DNA from: Chloroflexota bacterium
GTDB lineage: Bacteria > Chloroflexota > Anaerolineae > Anaerolineales > Villigracilaceae
DNA length: 64,000 bases
Reading direction: 5' to 3'
NCBI GenBank assembly: GCA_016866215.1
Contig: VGNE01000008.1
Coordinates: forward strand, 1 to 64,000
This document shows, piece after piece, positions 1 through 8,571 of the stretch (position 1 is its first letter; every line of letters begins with the position of its first letter). A model generated the notes under the pieces. The model did no database searches and was not told the DNA's origin. It was given only the letters and a program-made list of their open reading frames with translations. The position numbers and the translations under genes were made by a program.

Positions 1-66
1 ACTCGGCGGCAGCAGTTTCATCTGCTCCATGGCGTACGGCTTGAAGGTGATTTGTCCATTGTTCAT
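1..66 (-). CDS. Transposase, N-terminal fragment cut by the window edge
   Basis: Only the first 22 codons are visible. The minus-strand reading begins MNNGQITFKPY and continues to MKLLPPS before the window ends. The FKPY...LLPPS pattern resembles the N-terminus of IS1182/IS5-type DDE transposases, which often start with a short F-x-P-Y-x-x-x-Q-x-x-L-L-P-P segment. Family assignment rests on this short motif only. The gene would act on the element's own ends. Confidence 0.4.
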   Translation of the reverse strand, partial: MNNGQITFKPYAMEQMKLLPPS

Positions 67-128
67 CCCCCGATTGTATTAAATTTCCTTTAAAATGAAC
101 AGGGGCTGTCCCTTTTTAGACAACCCCC
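1..128 (-). mobile_element. Edge of an insertion sequence, IS1182-like, cut by the window
   Basis: The left window edge holds the first codons of a probable transposase on the minus strand. About 35 bases upstream of it lies a near-perfect inverted pair: GGGGCTGTC at 102-110 and GACAACCCC at 119-127. Such a short stem in front of a transposase start fits the terminal inverted repeat of an IS element, which would place the element's outer end near 128. The other end lies outside the window, so neither target duplication nor family can be confirmed. Confidence 0.4.
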
Positions 129-282
129 GATCCAGAAGCCATTCACTGAGAGACCCAAGCTGAGATTTATTACCGGATTGGAAGATGGGAAGATAGGCAA
201 ATGACAAATCCATTGCCACAAAGTTACACGTTATAATCTCGGGCAAATCTTCAGGGATAATTTTTTCTCGCAGGAAACAAAA

Positions 283-2394
283 ATGGATTCCATCTCCAGT
301 CGCATACTTCGATATTTTTTATTGGCCACGGCCTTGGAAGGGTTTACAAGTTTTATTCTTTTGTTGAGTCTCCCGAAATCAGTCGAAAATGACTGGCTGT
401 TCGGTTACTCGTTCAACCGGGTAATCCTGATTCTGGGGATGTTTTTCCTTTGCCTGGGTTTGGCGTGGTTTACATTCAACACATGGCGCAAGACGGAATG
501 GCAGGAAAGAATACAAACCGTGCTTAAAAATTTGTTGGCACGGGACAATTTATTAGACCTTGTACTGGTGATTTTATCTGCAAGCTTTGTTATATTTGCC
601 TTTCTCCTATTTTTATGGAGTATTACTGAAGATGTTTACCATCTAGCCTACTTGACACGCTTCGGTCCGGTCCTTCTTTTTGGAGCATTGGTTGTTTTAC
701 AGACCTTTGGTATATCTCTATTAATGGTGCCATGTGAAAATAGGGCATTATGGGTTTGGTCCCTGCTTTTTGGGTCGGCTCTTATGATTTTTCAGGGTTG
801 GTCCTTGATTTGGTATAACAAACTCGGAAATGCTGCCATCATTTTAGCGATGTTCGCGGGGACGTTTTATGCACAGGGGATGTTCCGCCATGGTTTTAAG
901 AAGTCTCTAGTGATTAAGATAGGATGGATACTGGCTATCCTTCTGATCGGGTTGCTTTTATTGAGTCAATTGTTGTTTATCCCGAAGAAGTTTCTTTTTT
1001 ACCGCCAAAGCCTTTTTATTTTCAGCCCCATGATCCTTATGGGGTTTGCTGTCATAACGCACATGGCAGACAAGGTATTATCTGCCATGTGCATGGGCGC
1101 AGTAACACGACGAATACTATACTTGTTTGTTCTTGTCGGTTTTATATTTGCAGGAAATCAATATTATCTGGCAGGTAATGCTCATGCGAATCAGGTCAAT
1201 ACGACGTACATGCCAAATGATGATGAACAGGCGTTTATGGAATTTGCGGCAAAAGTTCACGATACAGGTTTTCGTTTTACCGGCTGGCGAAATCAGATGC
1301 CGATTTACCCTTATATACAGGCTTTATTCTATGGCCCGTCCATGACTTTTGATGAGTTCTTTGAACGCGGCAAGGAGGTGAACATAGCCTTATCGCTGAT
1401 TTCTCTGGCAGTGATTTTTATCGTTGTTCAAAGATTCCTTCTGCTTTACCAAGCGGTCAGCCTGACTTTGCTGATTTCTTTTGGCTTGTACGTTTTTAAG
1501 TCCGGATATATTCTTGTGGAAACGCTTTATTATATGATGGGATTCCTTGCTTATTTACTCGTTTGTATTTTATTAATAAAGCCTTCCCTGAAATGGGGCA
1601 TTGTTACTGGTATCGTTCTAGGGATCGGACACCTCACCAAGGCGTCCATTTTACCGGCATTGTTTCTGTTTATTGGGGTGTTTTTATTGAAGGAATTTGT
1701 GTCAACTTTCCCCCTCTGGAAAAAGGAATGCTCGGTGAGAGCGGTATGGAATGTCTCAAAGGCCAATCTGGCTAATTTAGGGGCCGTATTAACCTTATTC
1801 ATTATCGTTATATCTCCTTACGGCCTCGAAAGCAAAAAGATGTATGGCAGTTTTTTCTACAATCTCAACAATGATTTTTTATGGTACGACAGTTATGAAG
1901 AGGCGATTCAGGGACCGTCGTCGGCAGATATTTCTCCAATGGTTAAGTATTTCCAAGAACATAACCTCTCGGATATCTGGGACCGAATCGAGTATGGTTT
2001 GTACTGGCAGACAGAGAATATTCGATATCAATACGGCTTTTTTAATTACCCTGTTTTTCTGACAATGTTTCTGGTTCTTATCATCTTGCTCGATATAAAA
2101 CAAAGCTCACAACTTATAAAAAAATACTTTTTCGTTTTGCTCTTCGCAGCTCTTTACTTTGCAGCTTATTTCTTTTTATGTATTTGGTATTCCCCAATCG
2201 CCAACATGCCGCGATTTCTTTATGTAATGTACGTTCCGCTGTCGTTTTCAATCTTTATCGTCGCAAAGGAGATGGCAGGTGATAGCAATTATCCCCTGAT
2301 AAAAATGACCAACTTGGCGCTCTATGCAATGGTAATGATCGATATTTGGCACACCCTTTCACGTGGCCCATTTTTCCGAGACTTTGGCAGTTAA
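283..2394 (+). CDS. Polytopic membrane protein, probable glycosyltransferase of the GT39/GT87 type
   Basis: This 703-residue protein consists largely of hydrophobic segments separated by short loops, with a longer polar stretch near residues 305-350 and another near 545-600. The architecture matches GT-C fold glycosyltransferases that use lipid-linked sugars in the membrane, but I see no decisive catalytic motif. Its N-terminal part (NDWLFGYSFNRV) resembles no housekeeping protein I know. The neighbouring minus-strand operon encodes other large membrane proteins of the same general look, so a role in surface polysaccharide or lipoglycan assembly is likely. It is encoded alone, with a TATAAT box at 232-237 and a weak ribosome binding site (AGGAAA) before the ATG. 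Confidence 0.55.
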   Translation: MDSISSRILRYFLLATALEGFTSFILLLSLPKSVENDWLFGYSFNRVILILGMFFLCLGLAWFTFNTWRKTEWQERIQTVLKNLLARDNLLDLVLVILSASFVIFAFLLFLWSITEDVYHLAYLTRFGPVLLFGALVVLQTFGISLLMVPCENRALWVWSLLFGSALMIFQGWSLIWYNKLGNAAIILAMFAGTFYAQGMFRHGFKKSLVIKIGWILAILLIGLLLLSQLLFIPKKFLFYRQSLFIFSPMILMGFAVITHMADKVLSAMCMGAVTRRILYLFVLVGFIFAGNQYYLAGNAHANQVNTTYMPNDDEQAFMEFAAKVHDTGFRFTGWRNQMPIYPYIQALFYGPSMTFDEFFERGKEVNIALSLISLAVIFIVVQRFLLLYQAVSLTLLISFGLYVFKSGYILVETLYYMMGFLAYLLVCILLIKPSLKWGIVTGIVLGIGHLTKASILPALFLFIGVFLLKEFVSTFPLWKKECSVRAVWNVSKANLANLGAVLTLFIIVISPYGLESKKMYGSFFYNLNNDFLWYDSYEEAIQGPSSADISPMVKYFQEHNLSDIWDRIEYGLYWQTENIRYQYGFFNYPVFLTMFLVLIILLDIKQSSQLIKKYFFVLLFAALYFAAYFFLCIWYSPIANMPRFLYVMYVPLSFSIFIVAKEMAGDSNYPLIKMTNLALYAMVMIDIWHTLSRGPFFRDFGS

Positions 2395-2573
2395 ACAATA
2401 CTATTCTCATTAACGAAGCGGATGCAGACAAGACTGCCATCGTAGATTCGTGTTTTTGCAGCAAATTGAACGGATGCCTCAAAGCCGTGATGGAGGAAAT
2501 CCAGCGTGCGGAATGGGGGGGATGAGTAATGAATAAAGAGTAATATGAGAAGAAAGATAGAGAAGCGAAAAGG

Positions 2574-2599
2574 AAAAGCCCTCGCTAGGCAGGGCTTTT
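2574..2599 (-). terminator. Intrinsic terminator of the tRNA-Val gene
   Basis: A nine-base stem (AAAAGCCCT / AGGGCTTTT) encloses an eight-base loop directly downstream of the tRNA on the minus strand. The stem ends in a T run, as expected for rho-independent termination. Confidence 0.7.
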
Positions 2600-2600
2600 G

Positions 2601-2674
2601 TGGGCGCTGAGGGACTCGAACCCCCGACCCCTTCGGTGTAAACGAAGTGCTCTAACCAACTGAGCTAAGCGCCC
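2601..2674 (-). tRNA. tRNA-Val, anticodon TAC
   Basis: The minus strand folds into a complete cloverleaf of 74 bases. The acceptor stem GGGCGCT pairs with AGCGCCC. The anticodon stem CTTCG/CGAAG encloses the loop TTTACAC, giving anticodon TAC (valine). The T arm contains GGTTCGAGTCC. The discriminator base is A, and no CCA is encoded. It stands alone between two plus-strand genes and is followed by an intrinsic terminator. Confidence 0.95.
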
Positions 2675-2766
2675 GGGTGACCGGTATTATAGCATGTGAT
2701 CCTAAAAATCAATAAATTGTTTGTTCGCCTGCATTATAATCACAGTTATTCCACAGGAGAAACCTT

Positions 2767-3189
2767 ATGACTGACTCAAAACCACTTAACTGGACTCCCT
2801 CGCTCGATGTTGGTTACTCTGTGATCCGTCGCGGCGATGGCGGCATGACATTGACCTTCACCGATCTATCCGATACAACCATGGCGCATTGGCATGCATT
2901 TGCGCTCGAGCATTTGCTTGGCGCCGACCGTCGCACGCGCAACCTGTATGACCTGCGCGCTGTCAAGGATATTCCTGAAAAAGCCATCCGCATGGCTGTG
3001 GATGCAAACAGTGACCCCTCGGCGCGTAATATCCGCGTGGCAGTCGTAGTGGCGGATCAGTCCGTTGCGGATGGGATCCGGAGTGTGGCGGCGCTCGCAG
3101 AAACTGAACTGGCGTCCGCGATGAAAATATTTACAGACATCAACGAAGCAGAATCGTGGCTGGCGCGTCCGCTGGATCAGATTCCCTGA
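2767..3189 (+). CDS. Small STAS/SpoIIAA-like protein
   Basis: This soluble protein of 140 residues has alternating strands and helices. Segments such as MTLTFTDL, TRNLYDLRAV and RVAVVVAD, followed by a C-terminal helix with the motif FTDINEAESWL, recall SpoIIAA-like/STAS-related proteins, where a late helix follows an alternating alpha/beta core. The assignment is by pattern only. The ATG at 2767 is preceded by AGGAG (2755-2759), and a TATAAT box lies at 2735-2740, so it has its own promoter. A copy of palindromic repeat family A abuts its stop codon. Confidence 0.45.
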   Translation: MTDSKPLNWTPSLDVGYSVIRRGDGGMTLTFTDLSDTTMAHWHAFALEHLLGADRRTRNLYDLRAVKDIPEKAIRMAVDANSDPSARNIRVAVVVADQSVADGIRSVAALAETELASAMKIFTDINEAESWLARPLDQIP

Positions 3190-3281
3190 ATGTCATTGCG
3201 AGGAGGACTTTTGTCCGACGAAGCAATCTCCCTCAACGTTTTGGGGATTGCTTCGGGCAAAGAACGCCCTACTAATGACAC
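3190..3281. repeat. Palindromic repeat family A, copy 1 (intergenic)
   Basis: The element opens with TGTCATTGCGAGG and closes with a degenerate form of the reverse complement (AATGACAC). An inner inverted pair, GAAGCAATCTCC and GGATTGCTTCGG, surrounds the centre. The same layout recurs at 18119-18227, 25245-25342, 37866-37961 and 60898-61026. This copy begins at the stop codon of the STAS-like gene. Confidence 0.85.
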
Positions 3282-3556
3282 AAAGTGTCATTTCGCATAG
3301 GATAGCGGAGGTTGCCTGCTATGGATATACTCGCAACTACATGGGAAGATATTATGAAAGAACTCATTGAATTCAAAGCCACTTCCCTTGTTGGACATCC
3401 CGAAGAAGTGCAAGTGTAAAAAATTTCTTCCTGTCATAAAGGTTATGGGAAACGTATTTTAGTGATGTACTCATTAGTTACTCCTTCTCAGCAAAGCACC
3501 AAAATACAATTCATACAATGATGGTAAACCTCGCAGTTTCAAATGTAAACTCTTCT
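3282..3556. other. Intergenic stretch without a supported gene
   Basis: This stretch separates the plus-strand STAS-like gene from the 3' end of the polysaccharide operon. It contains a 32-codon reading frame at 3321 and AT-rich sequence near 3415-3480. I see no convincing promoter, RNA or terminator. Confidence 0.4.
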
Positions 3557-4690
3557 TTATTTTTCATGTATGCCATTTTGGAATATTATCTGATACTGAT
3601 CCACAACCTTCTGTATGTCAAAATCTCGTGATTTTTCAAGGCTGGCTTTACGGAACTGCAATAGAATTTCAGACTTGGAAATAAGTTCGCGCAAGACTTG
3701 CGAGAATCCCTGTCTATTCTGCACTTCGATCAAGTAACCGTTCCTGTCATGATCAACTAGATCCATAAAACCGCCGATCCGGCTGGCAACGATGGCGAGT
3801 CCTTTGGCAAGCGCCTGCACGCCGACAACGGGCAATCCCTCGGAAAATGATGGCATGAATAAAATATCGCTTTTTGAAAATTGATTTAGAACATCTTCAG
3901 GTGTGACCCAACCAGGCAGGTTAAAGCAATCGGACATGCCATGCTTTGCAATTTCCTTTTTTACATCTTCAAACAGGGGACCATCCCCTAACATGGTGCA
4001 GAACCAATCGAGGCCTGTGAGCTCGGAAAGGATTTTTACTATGGCAATTGGATTTTTCTGCGATACAAATCGACCGGCAAATACAATCTGAGCAGGCTTG
4101 TTCAATTGGATCTCAGAAGGGGCAAGATGTAAAACATCCGCGCCATTGGGAATCACTTCAATATCCACGGAATAATGTATCAAAGCCAGTTCACGGGTGA
4201 ACCGGCTGACGGCAATCACTTTTTTTGCACGCTTCCAAATGGGTATCGTGAACGGTTCAAGCCAGCGGAACCAGGCCCTCGTTTTATCCGGAACGCCACC
4301 AGGGACATCCCCCAGATGGGCGGTCAAAATGTAGGGAATACCGGTCAATATGGACAAGGTCCACGCGAGCGCGCCGGATGGAACAGCGAAGTGGGTGTGA
4401 ATGATCTCGGGGCGAGAAAGGTATATTAAACGGAGCCCGGCCCAAAGTCCCGCGAGAACGAAGGCTAACATGGTTGTAAAAGTCGCGCGGAAAGATTCCG
4501 TCCGAAGAGAAGAAATCCTGACCACGCGAATTCCATCCGCGTTTTCTTGAAATGGAATTCCTCGCATGTGCGCGGTGAGCACGGTAACTTCGTGACCGCG
4601 CGCAACAAGTTCCCTGCAAATATCGTAGGCGGCTCTGCCTCCGCCGCCGCCGATGGGCGGAAATTCATAAATGATTGTGAGGATACGCAT
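3557..4690 (-). CDS. GT4-family glycosyltransferase
   Basis: This 377-residue protein has the two Rossmann-like halves of GT-B enzymes. The N-terminal part (YEFPPIGGGGGRAAYD, then GHEVTVLTA) forms the acceptor side. The C-terminal half contains IVFAGRFVSQKNP and the donor-binding region MPSFSEGLPVVGVQALAKG, with the E-x7-E arrangement typical of retaining GT4 enzymes. It transfers a sugar from a nucleotide-sugar donor to a growing surface glycan at the cytoplasmic membrane face. It is the last gene of the long minus-strand polysaccharide operon, ten bases after the preceding gene. Confidence 0.85.
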   Translation of the reverse strand: MRILTIIYEFPPIGGGGGRAAYDICRELVARGHEVTVLTAHMRGIPFQENADGIRVVRISSLRTESFRATFTTMLAFVLAGLWAGLRLIYLSRPEIIHTHFAVPSGALAWTLSILTGIPYILTAHLGDVPGGVPDKTRAWFRWLEPFTIPIWKRAKKVIAVSRFTRELALIHYSVDIEVIPNGADVLHLAPSEIQLNKPAQIVFAGRFVSQKNPIAIVKILSELTGLDWFCTMLGDGPLFEDVKKEIAKHGMSDCFNLPGWVTPEDVLNQFSKSDILFMPSFSEGLPVVGVQALAKGLAIVASRIGGFMDLVDHDRNGYLIEVQNRQGFSQVLRELISKSEILLQFRKASLEKSRDFDIQKVVDQYQIIFQNGIHEK

Positions 4691-4699
4691 GAAGGTTTT

Positions 4700-6694
4700 T
4701 TATTCAGCAAACGGGTCTTTGCAGAGCGGACGCCCGGAACGCGGCTCGAAGATCTGCACGTTTGTTGATGTGAGTGTTTCGACAGGTTTATAAGCGCATA
4801 AGAGGGGCGCGCCGATATAACGCACCCAGGCAATATTCTCTTCCACAAATGCGCCTTTTTTTTGCTGGGTGAATTTTTGCTCCTCAGCAATAATGAGCGC
4901 GAAGCGGCGGTTATCGAGGTCAGAATAATATTGTTCCAAATAATCACGGCTGCGGGACATTGCCATTTCCATCAATTCGATCTGTTCATATTCAGGAATC
5001 AGGGGAATGTTTTTCAGCTGATCGAATGTCAAAAGCTGGCGCTCCGTAACAAACAGGACTTCGCCGCCATTGGCAACAGCCTCTGAAACGACTTGCTGGA
5101 GTCTTTGGATATCCTTTTCAGCGTTGACACGGTCGTACGAATGGAAGAATCCAATCTGTGGAAGCGCGAATCCAAGCGGGACCAGTAAAGCTGCCACGCC
5201 CCATTGGAAATTTCCCCAGCTTTGAATTGGTTCACCATCCCCGATCACACGTCCTGCAAAAAACGAAGTGGTAATCAACGCAAGCATTACGAGGAAGGCA
5301 TCCATATTGTGCAGGTCACCGCCGCCGCCAATCTTGGTGCTAACCACCACCCCGCCGAGGAACAGGATCAGCAAGAGCGCAAGAAGAGCAAGGGAACGCA
5401 ACGGATGCAAGCTTGCAAGTTTTCCGCGCAGCATTTGATAAAGCGCGATCCCCAACGGGGCAGAGACGATCAATATGCCAGGTAGAATACCCAATGGAAA
5501 TGTGCTGTTGGGAAGTAGACGATTCCATAGCAGGTCGGAGGTAAAGCTCGAACCAAAGGCGCGGACATTGGCATTGCCTGAAATGTTGATGTAAACAAAT
5601 TGAGCCGCAAGCGCGGTACCAAGCCCGACCACTCCCAAAAGGAAGGGATGTACCCAATAACGCCAGCCCTTCCCAGCCAGCGGGGTTTCGACACGCTTCG
5701 CGTCAACCAACGGGGTTTCAAGCACGTAAATGGCAATTCCCAGCATGGCTGGGACCGGGAGCCAGTTTACACGGCTGATGCCGGCCCAGATCGAGGCGAG
5801 AAACACAAAAAGGAGAGAGCGCCAAGGATGCTTCACTGAAACGCCAGCCAAAACAAGGATGACGCAAACCTGAAGATGATAATAGACTGCGCCCTGTAAA
5901 AAATACAAAAACGCCCATGCCATGACCAAAAAATTCATCCAACCCTTCAGGCGCATACGGCGAATTAACATTATGGCCGAGGCGGCGGTCAAACCGACCC
6001 ACAAGAGGGATTGCCACATGCGGTGAAACCAGAGCGGCAGCCCATCCACCAGAAATGGAAGGGACATTAATAGATATCGTGAAGGATGTAAGAATGGATA
6101 GGGAAGCTGCATTCCGTACAGCGATTTTGCGTAAAACAACGAGGCGTAATAATGGCGGCCGGCTTCGGAATAGCCAATGGAAAAGGGATAATCCGTGATG
6201 ATGGTGAGGTGTCCGTAAATTTGGTAGACCAGTCCCTGCAAGAGGATCGTCGCCGTAAAGAGCGGATACCACTTGAAACCTGTCATCAATTTCAAGCCAA
6301 AGGTCTGCAAGAGGCTTGCCCACAGGAACACCCAAAAGATGGGCATTAACTGGGGAAGGATATTTCCGAAAAAGAACAGGCGGATTGCCCAGATAAGAAA
6401 AAAGCCAAATACCACCAGGGCAAGCCCGAACAACTTTTTGAAATTGTTTGCCGGATCAAATTCCAAACCATCCATCCAGCGGATGATGCGCTTCAGGAAT
6501 GCCCAGCGGAGCAGGAACGCGCCAGCGGCGATATTTAGAAAAAATATGGCTAAGAGGAAAACCCATTTGGAATGCCAGAGAAGAATCTCAAGCTCATTGA
6601 CGCGCTGGATCGTTTGAACGATGGCAAAACCGCTCAACAGGATACTGGACCAAATAAATGTTTGCAGGAATTTTTTTGAAGTAACTGTTTCCAT
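4700..6694 (-). CDS. Large polytopic membrane protein, probable GT-C glycosyltransferase
   Basis: The 664-residue protein has many hydrophobic helices and a soluble C-terminal part (from about residue 545) that includes YDRVNAEKDIQRLQQVV and GGEVLFVTERQLL. Such a layout, with a multispan core followed by a periplasmic-type tail, is usual for GT-C enzymes using polyprenyl-phosphate sugars. No unambiguous acidic catalytic motif was found, so the activity is inferred from topology and position. It lies between the UPF0104 gene and the terminal GT4 gene with short gaps (16 and 9 bases), so it is co-transcribed with them. Confidence 0.6.
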   Translation of the reverse strand: METVTSKKFLQTFIWSSILLSGFAIVQTIQRVNELEILLWHSKWVFLLAIFFLNIAAGAFLLRWAFLKRIIRWMDGLEFDPANNFKKLFGLALVVFGFFLIWAIRLFFFGNILPQLMPIFWVFLWASLLQTFGLKLMTGFKWYPLFTATILLQGLVYQIYGHLTIITDYPFSIGYSEAGRHYYASLFYAKSLYGMQLPYPFLHPSRYLLMSLPFLVDGLPLWFHRMWQSLLWVGLTAASAIMLIRRMRLKGWMNFLVMAWAFLYFLQGAVYYHLQVCVILVLAGVSVKHPWRSLLFVFLASIWAGISRVNWLPVPAMLGIAIYVLETPLVDAKRVETPLAGKGWRYWVHPFLLGVVGLGTALAAQFVYINISGNANVRAFGSSFTSDLLWNRLLPNSTFPLGILPGILIVSAPLGIALYQMLRGKLASLHPLRSLALLALLLILFLGGVVVSTKIGGGGDLHNMDAFLVMLALITTSFFAGRVIGDGEPIQSWGNFQWGVAALLVPLGFALPQIGFFHSYDRVNAEKDIQRLQQVVSEAVANGGEVLFVTERQLLTFDQLKNIPLIPEYEQIELMEMAMSRSRDYLEQYYSDLDNRRFALIIAEEQKFTQQKKGAFVEENIAWVRYIGAPLLCAYKPVETLTSTNVQIFEPRSGRPLCKDPFAE

Positions 6695-6710
6695 GTGTAA
6701 TCTGTGAAAA

Positions 6711-7616
6711 TTAATCGGGTTTTGGTTTTTTCTCGTTCATCGCGGCGAGAATGGACGGCAAAAAGAACGCGCCAGGCAGGCTGGTGACAATGAATAACAC
6801 GCGGGTCAGCAGGGCAATTGTTGCGCTTTCGGAGGAACTTAATCCGCCCAGCTGGATAAGCAGGAAGGTCATCGAGAGCTCCTGCACACCCAGGCCGTTA
6901 ATGGAAATGGGGAATAGTGTCACGAAGTAGGTCAGGGTGTACAAACCTGCAACCAGCCAGTAGGAAACTTGATGATCGATGCCAAGCAAAAGAAGATAGA
7001 CTGCCAGGTAGATAAATGCCATGTTGCCTAAGGTGGCAAGCAGCGAACCGCTCAATGCGAGCGGTTTCTTCAGCCAGATGGAAAACGACTCAAAGGTGCG
7101 TTTGGTGAAATCCACACCTTTTTGAACCAGCGCAGAAACCGCAATGGACTGTGAGACTCCATTGCCAAGCGTAAATACAGGGGTCAGACCCAATGGGAGA
7201 GCCATACTCATGCCTGCCAAGCCAATCAATCGGTCGGCGACGAGCGAGGCGATGCAGATGGCACGGTCATAACCCAGCTGCATCGCGCCGGTCAACCGCA
7301 CCACATCCCCGCCGATGGTCGTCGGCAAAAAATTAGATGAAAAGTTGCCTGTGAAAGTCAACATGATTGAGCGAAGAAAAGAAATTTCCAGTCCCGCCGA
7401 CTTGAGCAATACATGCCAGCGTGAAGCGGCGAATAAACGCGAGATGAATAACGCTGCCACCGCCGCCAGGAAATATCCGCTGGAAACACGCCTCAACGCA
7501 GAGAAAAGTTGACCGTCTCCCTCTTCTTCAAGCAAAACAATCACGAGCGTCAACGCCAGGATGCTGCCCAAGACGCGTGCAATGGTTTGGCGGTTTTCAC
7601 GCAGCCATTTATTCAC
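6711..7616 (-). CDS. UPF0104 / lysylphosphatidylglycerol synthase TM-region family protein
   Basis: This 301-residue membrane protein carries the family hallmarks: SRLFAASRWHVLLKSAG near residue 60, then FTGNFSSNFLPTTIGGDVVRL near 90-108 and FPISINGLGVQE near the end. UPF0104 proteins are flippase-like integral membrane proteins often found with polyprenyl-phosphate glycosyltransferases. The start codon overlaps the end of the GT2 gene by eight bases, suggesting translational coupling. The substrate is unknown; lipid-linked sugar is the natural guess from context. Confidence 0.8.
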   Translation of the reverse strand: MNKWLRENRQTIARVLGSILALTLVIVLLEEEGDGQLFSALRRVSSGYFLAAVAALFISRLFAASRWHVLLKSAGLEISFLRSIMLTFTGNFSSNFLPTTIGGDVVRLTGAMQLGYDRAICIASLVADRLIGLAGMSMALPLGLTPVFTLGNGVSQSIAVSALVQKGVDFTKRTFESFSIWLKKPLALSGSLLATLGNMAFIYLAVYLLLLGIDHQVSYWLVAGLYTLTYFVTLFPISINGLGVQELSMTFLLIQLGGLSSSESATIALLTRVLFIVTSLPGAFFLPSILAAMNEKKPKPD

Positions 7617-8571
7617 GGGGATCGCGCTTCAGATTGAGCATGGTACGAATGGTATAAGTAGGCTTGCGCTGAGATTCGTGATAGGTGCGCACCAGCAATT
7701 CCGCGATCAAGCCCATCAATATGGATTGGAACCCCAGGATAAAGAACATGGCGCTTATTTGTAATAGGGGAGAATTGGCAATACCGACAAAAAAGAACCA
7801 TCGCCGCACAAAGAGAAAAAGCATGATGATTGCGCTGACGATCATTAAAAAACTGCCTGCGCCGCCAAAGAGATAGATCGGCTTCGACGCGTAGGAAATA
7901 AGAAACTTCACGGTAAACAAATCCAGCACGACTTTAACGCTTCTTTCCAGTCCGTACTTGGTCTTTCCAAATGTGCGCGGGTGGTGGCTGACAACGACCT
8001 CCGCGATATGTGCCCCGACCGAATGGGCATAGACGGGAATAAAGCGGTGCATCTCGCCATACAGGCGAAAGCCCTCAAGCACATCACGGCGGTAGGCTTT
8101 GAGTGTGCAGCCATAATCATGCAAATGCACACCCGTGACGCGCGAGATCAACCAATTGGCCAACATGGACGGGAAATTACGTGTGACCGCATTATCCTTC
8201 CTTTGTTTTCGCCAGCCGCTGACCAGGTCATAGCCTTCATCCAATTTGGCCAGCATCATGGGAATATCGGCTGGGTCGTTCTGCAGATCTGCATCCAGCA
8301 GGACAATGATCTCGCCTTGTGAATAATCCAACCCGGCGGCAATGGCGGCGGTCTGCCCAAAATTGCGGCGGAAGGAGATCACCCGAATATGCTCAGGGTC
8401 TTTTTCGGCATATTCCTTCAGGATGGATAAACTGTTGTCGCGGCTGCCGTCATCCACCAGGATCAACTCCCATGCTCGATCAAGGGTATGCATGGTTTTA
8501 TAGATCGCATCAAGAAGAAGCGGGAGATTATCCTGTTCGTTATAGACCGGGATCACAAGCGATAGGTTCAT
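7609..8571 (-). CDS. GT2 polyprenyl-phosphate glycosyltransferase (DPM1/ArnC-like)
   Basis: The 320-residue protein starts with LVIPVYNEQDNLP and has LVDDGSRDNS and LLDADLQNDP, the DxD-type nucleotide-sugar site of family GT2. Two hydrophobic helices near residues 230-260 and 265-295 anchor it in the membrane, as in GtrB/ArnC enzymes, which move a sugar from a nucleotide donor onto undecaprenyl phosphate. The product would feed the GT-C membrane enzymes encoded on both sides. The start overlaps the stop of the upstream gene by four bases. Confidence 0.87.
   Translation of the reverse strand: MNLSLVIPVYNEQDNLPLLLDAIYKTMHTLDRAWELILVDDGSRDNSLSILKEYAEKDPEHIRVISFRRNFGQTAAIAAGLDYSQGEIIVLLDADLQNDPADIPMMLAKLDEGYDLVSGWRKQRKDNAVTRNFPSMLANWLISRVTGVHLHDYGCTLKAYRRDVLEGFRLYGEMHRFIPVYAHSVGAHIAEVVVSHHPRTFGKTKYGLERSVKVVLDLFTVKFLISYASKPIYLFGGAGSFLMIVSAIIMLFLFVRRWFFFVGIANSPLLQISAMFFILGFQSILMGLIAELLVRTYHESQRKPTYTIRTMLNLKRDPRE

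Noticed and set aside
3321-3419. A 32-codon reading frame (MDILATTWEDIM...) between the STAS-like gene and the operon
   Set aside because: Too short, with no ribosome site and no recognisable family; it may be a gene remnant but cannot be supported.
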